Of a DNA stretch of 64,000 nucleotides, positions 34,501 through 42,600 are shown piece after piece. The DNA is from Hymenobacter sp. APR13 (GTDB lineage: Bacteria; Bacteroidota; Bacteroidia; Cytophagales; Hymenobacteraceae). The notes under the pieces are model-generated. The model did no database searches, was not told the origin of the DNA, and saw only the letters and a list, made by a program, of their open reading frames with translations. A program made the position numbers and the translations under genes. Position 1 is the stretch's first letter, and each line of letters opens with the position of its first letter. Where the stretch lies: the NCBI RefSeq assembly GCF_000737515.1, contig NZ_CP006588.1:57545-121544 (forward strand). The letters are read 5' to 3'.

Positions 34501-36051
34501 CTCCGTGTTGCGGCTCAACCCCAGTGCCGCCATCATGGGCACGTAGGTGAGCGAGAGAATGAAAGCGCCGATAATGGCGAAGGCCACCGTCTCGGCCATG
34601 GGCTTAAACATCTTGCCCTCAATGCCGGCCAGGGCCAGCAGGGGCAGGTACACGATGAGGATGATGATTTCCCCGAACGCGGCTGAGGCGCGGATTTTGG
34701 AGGCTGCCTCGTAGGTGGCCTCGTTCATCTGGTCCTGGGTTAGCTTGCCGTGGGCCCCGTCGGGGTGGGCGGCAATTCCCGAGTGGGTGTGCAGGCGGTG
34801 CACGATGGCCTCCACGATAATCACCGCCCCATCCACTACCAGTCCGAAATCAATAGCCCCGAGCGAGAGCAGGTTACCCGACACGCCGAACACGCGCATC
34901 AGGCTGATGGCAAAGAGCATGGCCAGCGGAATCACCGAGGCCACCACCAGCCCCGCGCGCAGGTTGCCTAGGAACAGCACCAGCACAAAAATCACGATGA
35001 GCGCTCCCTCAATCAGGTTTTTGGTTACCGTATGAATGGCCCGGCCCACCAGTTCCGAGCGGTCCAGGTACACGTCCACGGTCACGCCTTCCGGCAGGGA
35101 CTTGCGCACGGTTTCCATGCGCTCCTTGACGGCCTTGATAACCTCGTTGGCGTTGGCGCCTTTGAGCATGAGCACGATGCCGCCGGTGACCTCGCCCTCC
35201 GCGTTACGGGTCATGGCCCCGTAGCGCACGGCCGAGCCCAGGCGCACCTCGGCCACGTCGCGCACCAGCACCGGCAAGCCGGTGCTGGTAGAGCGCACCA
35301 CGATGTTGCCGATGTCCTGGGCGTTTTGGGCCAGGCCCTCGGTGCGGATGAAGTAGGCCGTCGGGTTTTGATCCAGGTAGGCTCCGCCCGTGTTCTGGTT
35401 GTTGCGGCTGACGGCCTGGTACACCTGGTCCACGGTCACGTTCAGGGAACGGAGCCGCTCCGGGTCCAGGGCCACCTCGTACTGCTTGAGCTGGCCCCCG
35501 AAAGAGCTGACGTCGGCCACGCCGGGCGTGCCCAGCAGCTGGCGGCGCACAATCCAGTCCTGAATCGTGCGCAGCTCCCGCGCCGTGTATTTTTTCTCGT
35601 AGCCGGGCTTGGCCCGTACCAGGTACTGGTAGATTTCGCCCAGGCCGGTGCTGACCGGGGCTAGTTCCGGCCGGCCCACGCCGGCCGGAATCTGGCTTTC
35701 GGCCTCGCGCAGGCGCTCGGCCACCTGCTGGCGGGCCCAGTAGATGTCGATGCCGTCTTCCAGGACGATGGTCACGACCGAGAGGCCGAAGCGGGAAAAG
35801 GAGCGTACTTCTTCGCGCCCCGGAATCGTGGCCACGCTCTGCTCGATGGGAAAGGACACCAGCCGCTCGATGTCGCCGGCCGATAGCGAGGGTGCCACCG
35901 TGTAGACCACAACCTGGTTGTTGGTAATGTCGGGCACCGCGTCAATGGGCAGCCGACTTAGCGAGTAGCTGCCCCAGGCAATCAAAGCCAGGGTCAGCAG
36001 CCCGATGATGAGCTTGTTGTGAATGGAAAAGTGAATGAGCCGGTCGAACAT
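31573..36051 (-). CDS. CzcA/CusA-type RND metal pump fused to a TolC-like outer-membrane factor
   Basis: A 1492-aa fusion. Residues 1-1045 are a heavy-metal RND pump: MFDRLIHFSIHNKLIIG start, twelve membrane segments, and the HME-class signature AIDFGLVVDGAVIIVEA in the fourth helix with its charged residues. After a linker (about 1050-1085) with an internal hydrophobic, signal-like stretch (APLLAGGAAVLLLTLLVPGTGRAQ), residues 1090-1492 are a TolC-like protein with the two coiled-coil repeats (LEAQQALRR..., QLLEAQVGGQQLTLAQVQAELRRQVRLNYEQA and AARLQEQVADAGYQRLRAEL). Fusions of this kind are known in Bacteroidota and bring inner- and outer-membrane parts together in one chain, possibly cleaved at the internal signal. 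Metals exported are likely Zn/Co/Cd or Cu/Ag. Confidence 0.92.
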   Translation of the reverse strand: MFDRLIHFSIHNKLIIGLLTLALIAWGSYSLSRLPIDAVPDITNNQVVVYTVAPSLSAGDIERLVSFPIEQSVATIPGREEVRSFSRFGLSVVTIVLEDGIDIYWARQQVAERLREAESQIPAGVGRPELAPVSTGLGEIYQYLVRAKPGYEKKYTARELRTIQDWIVRRQLLGTPGVADVSSFGGQLKQYEVALDPERLRSLNVTVDQVYQAVSRNNQNTGGAYLDQNPTAYFIRTEGLAQNAQDIGNIVVRSTSTGLPVLVRDVAEVRLGSAVRYGAMTRNAEGEVTGGIVLMLKGANANEVIKAVKERMETVRKSLPEGVTVDVYLDRSELVGRAIHTVTKNLIEGALIVIFVLVLFLGNLRAGLVVASVIPLAMLFAISLMRVFGVSGNLLSLGAIDFGLVVDGAVIIVEAIVHRLHTHSGIAAHPDGAHGKLTQDQMNEATYEAASKIRASAAFGEIIILIVYLPLLALAGIEGKMFKPMAETVAFAIIGAFILSLTYVPMMAALGLSRNTEHKRNFSDRMMSWLEARYRPLLEWGLRRKALVLASAVGLFVGALLVFRTLGGEFIPQLSEGDFAIEMRVLTGSSLSYTIEKSQQAGAILKQQFPEVKEVVAKIGAAEIPTDPMPVEAGDVMVILEKDQSKWTSAKSREELAEKMAHALSVIPGVTFGFQQPIQMRFNELISGAKQDVVMKIYGEDLQQLADYAQRAAAQVRQVQGAEDVYVEQVTGLPQIVVQLDRNKLAQFGLNVEDVNRTVQTAFAGQAAGQIFEQERRFDLVLRLRPDLRQDINAVRQLFIATPRGEQVPLEQVATVALQEGPNQVQRDDAKRRITVAFNVRGRDVESVVEELQGKVDQRLKFAPGYYATYGGQFENLREASQRLSVAVPVALTLIFVLLFFTFGSLKQSVLIFTAIPLSAIGGVAALWLRGMPFSISAGVGFIALFGVAVLNGIVLIGYFNQLKDEGWANLHERILEGTQVRLRPVLMTATVASLGFLPMALSTSAGAEVQRPLATVVIGGLVTATLLTLLVLPVLYALSERTPAAGPDQQPEDPTHHGTRSAPLLAGGAAVLLLTLLVPGTGRAQQVQLTAGGTPFTAQQAVTQALQANTTVTAAQRSLEAQQALRRTATDVGRTTVGVTYGQYNSYRKDNQFNVSQSFSLPRVYRSQRQLLEAQVGGQQLTLAQVQAELRRQVRLNYEQAVYARHRVQVLRGQDSLYSEFLRAAQLRFKTGEVARLEPATALVQQGETRALIAQARTGYQVAQRQLQALLQQSQAVGVADSLLRPLEPVVLPATGDTARLTQNPELQVQRQLIAQRQAATRTEQALGLPNVTLGYFNQSLIGPQTMGGVGGAERYYAGSDRFQGVQASVGIPLLRGPQKGRVQAARLQEQVADAGYQRLRAELSGRLDELVARHAEQQQRLAFYQQTALPQADVIVRLSTRAFKAGETGYAEYLLNLERALTLRTTYLDVLLEHNQTVIELDYLLGSTPQ

Positions 36052-36215
36052 ACTGGCTGAGGGGTAAGACTAGAAATCCTGAGAAAAGGGCGGTCGGAGC
36101 CCGCGGGGCTCGACGACGGCAGGGTTCGACAGCGCACAGCAAGGTGCGTATGCGCCGACGGGACCGGGCACGGCAGCGTGCCCGGTCCCGCGGACGGAAC
36201 CGAAAAAACAGGAAA

Positions 36216-36536
36216 CTAGGCTTGCGGAGGCTGCCAGACGGCAAAGGCCCGCGGCTGCGGGGCCGGGCTCGTCAACGGAGCAAACGGCCGGGCAGCATCG
36301 CCTACCGGGTGGGTGGCCGGAAGAACCACGGCCGTAGCGGCAGGCAAGGAGGTACCAGCGCAGCAGTGGCACTGGCACAGGGGAGTACACCAATCCTGCT
36401 GGTGATGCGCGGCGGCATTGGTCTGCGCCGTAATGCGGGCACGCGCCGGCTCCGGCGGGTTCACCGCCCCGTCAGCACAGGGCAGACAGGCCAGCAACAG
36501 CAGGTAGAGCGCAAAAAAGACCGCGAAAAAACGCAT
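36216..36536 (-). CDS. DUF6660 small cysteine-rich exported protein
   Basis: A 106-aa protein. The start at 36536 gives a hydrophobic leader (MRFFAVFFALYLLLLACLPCADG). The body has Cys clusters and His (AAHHQQDWCTPLCQCHCCAG), then a Pro/Ala-rich end. DUF6660 proteins occur just upstream of CzcA-type pumps in Bacteroidota. The Cys/His cluster suggests a periplasmic metal binder or sensor. It is the first gene of the large metal run, with a good promoter box upstream and 164 bases to the pump. Confidence 0.75.
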   Translation of the reverse strand: MRFFAVFFALYLLLLACLPCADGAVNPPEPARARITAQTNAAAHHQQDWCTPLCQCHCCAGTSLPAATAVVLPATHPVGDAARPFAPLTSPAPQPRAFAVWQPPQA

Positions 36537-36557
36537 AGCAGAAAGGGGCAAACGCTG

Positions 36558-36565
36558 CAAACATA
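36558..36565 (-). promoter_or_regulatory. Predicted -7 promoter box of the metal-efflux run
   Basis: The minus strand reads TATGTTTG, a full match to TAnnTTTG, 22 bases before the DUF6660 start. A TTTG lies further upstream but closer than the normal -33 spacing. Confidence 0.45.
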
Positions 36566-36891
36566 CGTACTCGTCGCCAAATAGATTCCTCTACCAGGTA
36601 ATTAACAGGCGTAGCAGATCAGCATGATGGGTTTAGGTTGGGGAAATAGACCTGAAAAACACGGCATGAGGCTGGCTTCGACCCTAATCGCTGGTTATAA
36701 AATAAGCTGAAGCAACCAGTTTTTCGCCGGGCACACCACTAGGCTAAAATCTTCGTAACCGGCAGTATACAGGTGTTGAGTTCGCTGAGCGAACTGACGT
36801 CAGGGGCAGCGGCAGCAAACAGAATGCATTCAGTGTTAATTTCTCTGACCCCAGCAGCTGTCCACGCAAAATCACGCATTATTCCCGCGTC
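36566..36891. other. Intergenic region without a supportable gene
   Basis: About 325 bases between the DUF6660 promoter and the end of the MetA-type gene. I see no coding frame, hairpin with a T run, or repeat. Confidence 0.45.
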
Positions 36892-37742
36892 CTAACGCCG
36901 AAAACTTACCCCCAGAAAGTACGTTGTTTCTGTGTCTTTCGTCAGCGGGTAGTTCAGGCCCACATCCAACTGCACGTTATCCGTCACCCGCCAGATGGGC
37001 CCGCCGTTGAGCGTCGCGGCCCAGCCTCTTTCCCGCCAGTCCCAGGCCCCGGCCACTTCTACAAACCCACCCAGCGTTTTGTACAGGTCGTGGCCCACGG
37101 TCAGGGTCGGGGCCAGTTCCAGGCAGTGACGCGCCGTGGCTTCGTCGCGCACCCAGGTAGCTTGCAACTGGCTGCCCAGGCTCCAATCGTGGGGTAATTG
37201 GCAGGCAAACGGTGCCACCACGCCGCCTTCCCAATTGTGGTTGCCAGTGCGCCGACCCGTCGGCAGCTTTACGAAGGGCATCAGCGCCAGCGCCGTGCGG
37301 CCCCCGTCGTTACCCCACAGGTTGCGCTTCACCCGCAGCGTCAGGTCCCCAAAGCCGGCCCGTGCCCCCGGATGCTCGCCCCGCTCCGTCTGCGCCGTGT
37401 ACGATTCCACCACCAGCTGCACATCCATCGTGCGCGTCAAACCTAGTTTCAGATTGGCATGGTTCAGCCCCAGCTCCTGGTGCGTGTCCTGCTTGCCAAA
37501 CCGCTGCCGCCCCAGCCGCAGCACGTCGGTTTCCACCTGAAAATGCCCCGCGTCCACCAAGTAGGCGCTTTCCGTCGCGTCGGGCCGGTCCGTACTCATT
37601 GGCCGCAGCCGGGCCCGGGGCACCGGCCGCAAGAGCGAGTACTGGGGGGGCGACGATTCAAGGAATCCGGCGCGACCCCTTGGCTCTGCGCTGACAAGGC
37701 TACAGGCAGTGAACAGAATACCAGGCAGTAGAAGGAGAGCAT
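36892..37742 (-). CDS. MetA-pathway-type outer-membrane protein (Phenol_MetA_deg family), with one-base frameshift after the signal peptide
   Basis: Two frames together make one gene. The ATG at 37742 opens a signal peptide (MLSFYCLVFCSLPVALSAQ) and about ten residues. The frame then changes at a C7 run (minus-strand, near 37646-37652). The other frame continues QYSLLRPVPRARLRPMSTDRPDATESAYLVDAGHFQVETD, which is the usual start of the mature family, and runs as a beta-barrel to VSFRR. One more C would restore the frame. Family members are predicted outer-membrane transporters or channels. It is preceded by a DtxR/MntR-like operator, so it may be controlled by iron or manganese. Confidence 0.72.
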
Positions 37743-37750
37743 ACGTGTAT

Positions 37751-37778
37751 TTTAGACAAACCTAAATATTTTTTTAGG
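37751..37778 (-). promoter_or_regulatory. DtxR/MntR-like operator overlapping a -7 promoter box
   Basis: The plus strand has TTTAGACAAACCTAAA (37751-37766), a near-palindrome with TTTAG/CTAAA arms, as seen for DtxR/MntR-family repressors. A further TTTAGG half-site (37773-37778) pairs with the CCTAAA as a second inverted repeat. On the minus strand TAGGTTTG (37757-37764) is a full TAnnTTTG box, 15 bases before the ATG at 37742. A metal-bound repressor here would block the polymerase. Confidence 0.55.
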
Positions 37779-37968
37779 CAAGCTTACATACTCGCTTATC
37801 TACGAACTGGTTTTTTATATCAGTTTGTGATAGCCGATTGCCACCTAGTTAAGGGAGGCTTATCTTGGAGCAACTCGGTGCGTTTTATTCAGTTCTATTG
37901 CTCTTCACTGACGTGCAATGGCCCATTCAGCATGATATCAGTACTTTCTCTGCTTAACAAGCTGTTGC

Positions 37969-38973
37969 ATGCCCGTAGAATTTCTCAGTGACGAGCAAGC
38001 CGCCCGCTACAGATGCTACTACGTGGCTCCTGGCCCTGAGCAAATAGCCCGCTTCTTTTACCTGAGGTTCGCTGATTTGGCGTTCGTGGCCCAGCGGCGC
38101 CGGCCATGTAATCGGCTGGGCTGCGTGGTGCAACTCTGTACTCTTCGGTTTCTGGTTACCTTTCCACCCGACCCACTCGATTTGCCAACGGTTGTCGTGG
38201 ACACCCTACCCGCGCAGTTGGGTGCTGCACCGCCCGAAATAGAAGAACATCGCAAACGTATAAGTACTAGGGACGATCAGCAGGCCAAACTGCTGGTGTA
38301 ACTCGGTTACATACTCATTGAAGCGAAGCAGGCATTTCGCCCTACCCACTGGCTGTATGCGCAGGTGACAACCAGCCCGGTACGTCACAGCATTTTATTT
38401 AATTTGGCTACTGCTCACCTAGTAACGCCCCGCGTGGTACAGCCGGGCGCTACGATGCTGGCCCGCTTGACTGTCCTGGTACGGGAGTGTACTAGCCGCA
38501 CGGTGTATCGGCAACTTGCTGCCCGGCTTTTAACGCTGCAGTGCGCCGCACTGGAAGATGTATTGATTCTGTTGCCTGGAGAGCGATTTACGCCGATGCA
38601 AGTCCTCCGTACGCCTCCTACCCGCGTGTCGGCTCCAGCCCTGGCAGGAGCCTTTTGGCGGCTGGAACAATTGCGGGCCGTAGGCGTGGGAGACATTTTG
38701 GTACGTGACTTACCGGAAGATCGAGTGACACGCATGGTGCGCCACGCGCAGGTATCATGGGCTCAGAGAGTAAGCCGGATGCTCGAGGACCGGTGTTTGG
38801 CGACATTGCTTGTGTTTATGCACGCCTTGGAACGGACGGCAACGGACGATATTCTCGACTTACTAGATGGACTTGTGAGCACGCTGGCGCTACGCGCTGA
38901 AAACAAGCTCCGAAGTGAACTGCTCCGCTGCCTGGGAGGTCTGGACAAAGCAGCTTTCATGTTACACCACTAG
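37969..38973 (+). pseudogene. Tn3-family transposase N-terminal fragment (DUF4158), decayed
   Basis: The first frame (37969-38301, 110 aa: VEFLSDEQAARYRCYY...FFYLRFADLAFVAQRRRPCNRLGCVVQLCTLRFL) is the DUF4158 N-terminal domain of Tn3 transposases. A TAA at 38299-38301 stands where a coding triplet is expected. The same frame continues (LGYILIEAKQAFRPTHWLYAQVTTSPVRHSILF...) to 38973. The full enzyme is about 980 aa, so about two thirds is missing, including the DDE core. It is a relic of an old transposon insertion. No terminal repeats were found around it. Confidence 0.75.
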
Positions 38974-39209
38974 TGCGAATGGTCGTGAATGAACTGATGG
39001 TGGCTTGGTGGGCGCTCGCTTTGGTCAGCAGCAGCCTGCCCAATAGCTTCCCAGTTATCAATAAAACTCCCCGTAGCCGAAAGGGTAATAGCGCAACAGA
39101 TTTTTTTCACGGTTAAAGCAGTTAGTAGGCTAAAATACAGCGTAGCAGACTAATTTATAAGACCGGGCTAAAGGGAACAAGGCGAAAAACGACAGGTAGA
39201 TAACAAAAA

Positions 39210-39237
39210 CAAGCTGTCAGCAGATGCTGACAGCTTG
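39210..39237 (-). terminator. Rho-independent terminator of the minus-strand run
   Basis: A perfect 12-bp stem (CAAGCTGTCAGC / GCTGACAGCTTG) with a 4-base loop. On the minus strand it is followed by TTTTTGTT. It ends transcription from the PepSY-like gene at 39371-39808 and the genes above it. Confidence 0.85.
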
Positions 39238-39370
39238 AATTAGAACCAGGCATTCCTGGTATGGGTGCTGCAATACGTGTGGGATCAGATGTCGGAGCAG
39301 GCGTTTGCTTCAGGGACGAACTGGGCCTCAAGTTATCATGGAAGCCAACTATTTTTGGGCTTCAATCACG

Positions 39371-39808
39371 TTATTTTTTTACTTCCTGGCCGTTGGCGTC
39401 GAAGAGGAGGTCCATCTTCTTGCCGCTTTTCAGCACCTCGGCCTCGTAGGTGGTAGCCCCCGTACTGGCCGACACGATTTTGGCGGCTTCCGTGACTTTA
39501 TAGCTTTTGTAAGAGCTGGCTAGCTTGGCCCGCACGGCAGCTGGCAGCTGCGACGGCGCCATTTCCGATTCAGTTTCCAGCAGCTCACCGCTGGCACTCA
39601 GCAAGGCCGACATTTCCACGTTGCCCTGCTCAAAGCCGGCTTCGTACTTGTCACCTTCCTTTTCCCATTTCACTTCTTTGACCTGGGGGAACTTCTGCTT
39701 AAACGCCGCAACGACTGCCGCGGGAACCTGGGTCGCCTTCAGCTGCTGCGCCTGGGCGGGGGCGGCCAGCGCCAGAGCGAAGGCGGCCAACACAAGATAG
39801 TGTTTCAT
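39371..39808 (-). CDS. PepSY-like (BLIP-fold) periplasmic protein
   Basis: A 145-aa protein with a clear signal peptide (MKHYLVLAAFALALAAPAQAQ). The mature part has two repeats of the PepSY-like pattern: VPAAVVAAFKQKFPQVKEVKWEKEGDKYEAGFE and later VRAKLASSYKSYKVTEAAKIVSASTGATTYEAEV. These proteins are secreted, small and common in Bacteroidota; many are tied to two-component systems and metal stress. It is the last gene before the terminator and lies 80 bases after a PAP2 phosphatase. Confidence 0.83.
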   Translation of the reverse strand: MKHYLVLAAFALALAAPAQAQQLKATQVPAAVVAAFKQKFPQVKEVKWEKEGDKYEAGFEQGNVEMSALLSASGELLETESEMAPSQLPAAVRAKLASSYKSYKVTEAAKIVSASTGATTYEAEVLKSGKKMDLLFDANGQEVKK

Positions 39809-39888
39809 GGGGAGGTTTTGAAAGATCTATGGCCAAAACTACCCCCTGATTCTGTCGATATTCTGGAATCCGACGCTGTCCGTAAAAA

Positions 39889-40716
39889 TTATAACACCAT
39901 CACCAAGGTCGCCCCCGTGGCCCCATTGGCGTAGCTGGGCAGCAGCACGGCGTGGTGGCCAAACCGGCTGGTTGGGCCGATGACGCGGCGAGTGGCGCGC
40001 TGCAGCAGCGGGTACACCCGGTACACTATTTCCGTGGACAGCATGCCTACCCCGGCCCCGGCCACCACGTCGGAGAGCCAGTGGTTATCCTTGGCCACGC
40101 GCAGCCCGGCCACGCCCGTGGCCACAGTGTAGCCGCCCACCCGGTACCAGATGCTCTGGGCACCGTACTCTTTGTCCAGAAACCGGGCCGCCGAAAACGC
40201 CGCGCTGGTGTGCTGGCTCGGAAACGACTCGAAGCTGTTGCCCTGGGGGCGCTCCACGCGGGTGATGCGCTTAAGGTTGCTGGTAATCGTGTTATTAAGC
40301 GTGTAGGTGAGAGCAAATAACACGGCCTGGTTGAGCGAGTTATGCTCGCCCTTCACCCCCAGCAAACTCAGGCCCAGCGTGGTGTAGGCGGGCGCGTGGC
40401 GAAGCTGGTCGTCGAGGTTGGTACGCACCCAGCGCAGGTGTTCCCGGCTTTCCTCCCGCACCGCTTCATCGGAATTGATTACCTCGACATGCTCTGTCGT
40501 GAGGGCCCCGGCTGCTATTAAAGCCGCCGGCACTACCAGCCCCCGCAGTACGACCCAGGTAGCGGGCCGGACCCGCTGCACCATTACGGAAGAGGTAGCG
40601 TGGGCACTATCGGGCACCAGCAAGCCCGGCGTTAATGCCGTTTGCTGAGCCTGCGCCGCCCCCACTGACCAAGCCAGCACACCTCCACTTATAAGGGGAA
40701 AAGCTGTTTTTCTCAT
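39889..40716 (-). CDS. PAP2-family phosphatase, exported
   Basis: A 275-aa PAP2 phosphatase with signal peptide (FPLISGGVLAWSVGAAQAQ) and the three motifs KRITRVERP, PSQHTS and DNHWLSDVVAG. It is clearly a paralogue of the protein at 16671-17555 (shared LDDQLRHAP, GEHNSLNQAVLFALTYTLNNTITSNLK), and its intact C-terminus (HAVLLPSYANGATGATLVMVL) shows where that copy is frameshifted. It lies 3 bases from a PepSY-like lipoprotein and belongs to the same run as the histidine kinase. Substrate probably a lipid or undecaprenyl phosphate. Confidence 0.88.
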   Translation of the reverse strand: MRKTAFPLISGGVLAWSVGAAQAQQTALTPGLLVPDSAHATSSVMVQRVRPATWVVLRGLVVPAALIAAGALTTEHVEVINSDEAVREESREHLRWVRTNLDDQLRHAPAYTTLGLSLLGVKGEHNSLNQAVLFALTYTLNNTITSNLKRITRVERPQGNSFESFPSQHTSAAFSAARFLDKEYGAQSIWYRVGGYTVATGVAGLRVAKDNHWLSDVVAGAGVGMLSTEIVYRVYPLLQRATRRVIGPTSRFGHHAVLLPSYANGATGATLVMVL

Positions 40717-40719
40717 AAC

Positions 40720-41205
40720 CTAACGGGGGGAGCTGGAAACCTTAACAGGTTGGCTGAGCCGGTGCCCATCGGCCAGGAAGCGGAAGCGCATCGCGGGGCC
40801 ACCGGGCGCGGCGAGCAGCAAGTTGTAGTGGAAGCCGGCCGGCGTTTCAACCAAGTGCATCGCCCGGCGCTGGTAGGAGCGGTAGTAGCGCTGCAGCGAA
40901 TCCTGCAACCCGGGCGGTATGTCTTCCCCAAGCATCGCCAGCTGAGTTTCCTGCACCTGGCCGGCCGCGGTCAACCATACGTCTACGGGGATGGTCTTCC
41001 AGATAAAAGAGGCGTGTAGCCGGTTTGAGTCCGGGTGCCAGCGCAGCTGCTCCAGGTGCGTGCCGAATTTCTGGCGCAAAGCGTTTTGCGCTGCTGCTGG
41101 CACCGTGATAGGCTGGCCACTGCCCGACTCGCATCCGGTCAGAGCGGCTAATGCTCCAAGGCCAAACAGGAAGAGTAAAATGTGTGGGCGGAGCCGTGAG
41201 AGCAT
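40720..41205 (-). CDS. PepSY-like lipoprotein
   Basis: A 161-aa lipoprotein. The start at 41205 gives the leader MLSRLRPHILLFLFGLGALA with lipobox LTGC. The body resembles the PepSY-like fold: ALRQKFGTHLEQLRWHPDSNRLHASF, then VDVWLTAAGQVQETQ and LQDSLQRYYRSYQRRAMHLVE. It is followed after 3 bases by the PAP2 phosphatase and preceded by the histidine kinase (96 bases). It may modulate the kinase from the periplasm, as related proteins are thought to do, but that is inference. Confidence 0.7.
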   Translation of the reverse strand: MLSRLRPHILLFLFGLGALAALTGCESGSGQPITVPAAAQNALRQKFGTHLEQLRWHPDSNRLHASFIWKTIPVDVWLTAAGQVQETQLAMLGEDIPPGLQDSLQRYYRSYQRRAMHLVETPAGFHYNLLLAAPGGPAMRFRFLADGHRLSQPVKVSSSPR

Positions 41206-41301
41206 ACAGGGAGGAAAAGCCAAGCCTGGAGTGGTTTGGCCCGCAGTCTATAAATCGAATCTGAAGTAATTCTGACGTGCGGCCTCAGAACTGACGCTGG
41301 C

Positions 41302-42600
41302 TTAGCCCGCTGACACTTGAGTATCCGGAGTGGAAGCTGCCTTTTTGGGTGCGAAGTCCACCCGCAAGGTATGCAGGCTGGTAGTCGGCTCGAAGCGGTA
41401 GCGCACGGTAAAGCCATAGTACTGGCAGATTTGCTGCACAATCGACAAGCCCAGGCCCGGCGAATCGGAAGCAGCTTGGTGCTTGCGGAACCGCTCGAAA
41501 AAGCGGGCTGGGTCGCCGGTCACCGTTGGGCCCGTGTTGCTCACTTCCAGGTACGCTGGAGTCAGCGTCACATCAATAGTGCCCCCGCGGTGATTGTGCT
41601 TAATGGCGTTCTGCAGCAGATTGTGTACCAGCGAATCGGTCAGGCCGGCGTGCATCTGCAAGGCTGGCACGCCGCTGAGGTGGGTGCGTAGCGTCACGTG
41701 CCGTACATCGGCCAGCGACTCAAACTGAAGCACTTTTTCTTCCAGCAGCCGGTCCAGGCGTTGCGCAGAGGTGTCTGCGAACTGACGGTTCTCGATTTTA
41801 CTGAGTAGCGTGAGGGCCTGGTGCAAGCGCGAGAGCCGCAGCGTGGCCCCGTACAGCTCCGACACCAGCGTAGCCAGCTCCGGGTTTACCAGTTCCGGCA
41901 GCTGCAGCATCTGCTCCAGCTTGGCTTGCATAATGGCCAGGGGGGTCTGGGTCTCGTGGGCGGCATTAGCCGTAAACTCCCGCACGGCCTCGTAGTCGGC
42001 TACCAGCCGCTGGCTCATCAGGGTCAGGGCCTGGTTTAGCTCGGCAAACTCATCGGTGTTGGTCGGCGGAAACGTCAGCACCTGGTCCTGCTGCACGCCG
42101 TAGCCGCGCAGCACCCGTAGCGTATTGCGGAACGGGCTCCACAGCCACTGCCCCAGCCAGCGGTTAATCAGAATAACGCCCAGCAGCAGTAGCCCCAGCA
42201 CGCCCACCATCACGCCCAGTACCACGGCCAGTACGTCCTCGGTTTCCACCAGTGACTTGCGCAACGTTACCCAAACCAGCTCTTGCCGCACCCGTAACGG
42301 AAACGTAAGCTGGCGGTGCGGCACCATTTCCTGCTCCTGTGGGTCGAGCAGCAGCGTGTCGCTGTAGCCGATGCGCTGGGGTCGGTGGCTGACTGCCATC
42401 TGGTACTCAAAGGGGGAGGTGGGCAGGCCCACACCATTCTGCACCCGCTGCTCCAAATATACGCGGCGATTGAACAACTGCTCTTCCACCTCGTGCTGCA
42501 AGGCGCCGAATAGCCCGTAGTAGAGTACCGCACTGGCCACAATGAACAGCACCGTGGTCAGCAGCAAGTAGTAGCGGTTGGTTTTGGTGAGCAGCTTCAC
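41302..42600 (-). CDS. Sensor histidine kinase
   Basis: A 432-aa membrane kinase. Two membrane segments (about 11-33 and 125-148) flank a periplasmic sensor of about 90 residues. Then follow a HAMP-like linker, the H-box with His215 (ANAAHETQTPLA), the N-box (LLQNAIKHN) and G-box (PGLGLSIVQQICQYYG). It phosphorylates the response regulator whose stop overlaps its start by 4 bases. The neighbours are PepSY proteins, a PAP2 phosphatase and a metal pump, so an envelope- or metal-stress signal is plausible but not shown. Confidence 0.93.
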   Translation of the reverse strand: MKLLTKTNRYYLLLTTVLFIVASAVLYYGLFGALQHEVEEQLFNRRVYLEQRVQNGVGLPTSPFEYQMAVSHRPQRIGYSDTLLLDPQEQEMVPHRQLTFPLRVRQELVWVTLRKSLVETEDVLAVVLGVMVGVLGLLLLGVILINRWLGQWLWSPFRNTLRVLRGYGVQQDQVLTFPPTNTDEFAELNQALTLMSQRLVADYEAVREFTANAAHETQTPLAIMQAKLEQMLQLPELVNPELATLVSELYGATLRLSRLHQALTLLSKIENRQFADTSAQRLDRLLEEKVLQFESLADVRHVTLRTHLSGVPALQMHAGLTDSLVHNLLQNAIKHNHRGGTIDVTLTPAYLEVSNTGPTVTGDPARFFERFRKHQAASDSPGLGLSIVQQICQYYGFTVRYRFEPTTSLHTLRVDFAPKKAASTPDTQVSAG

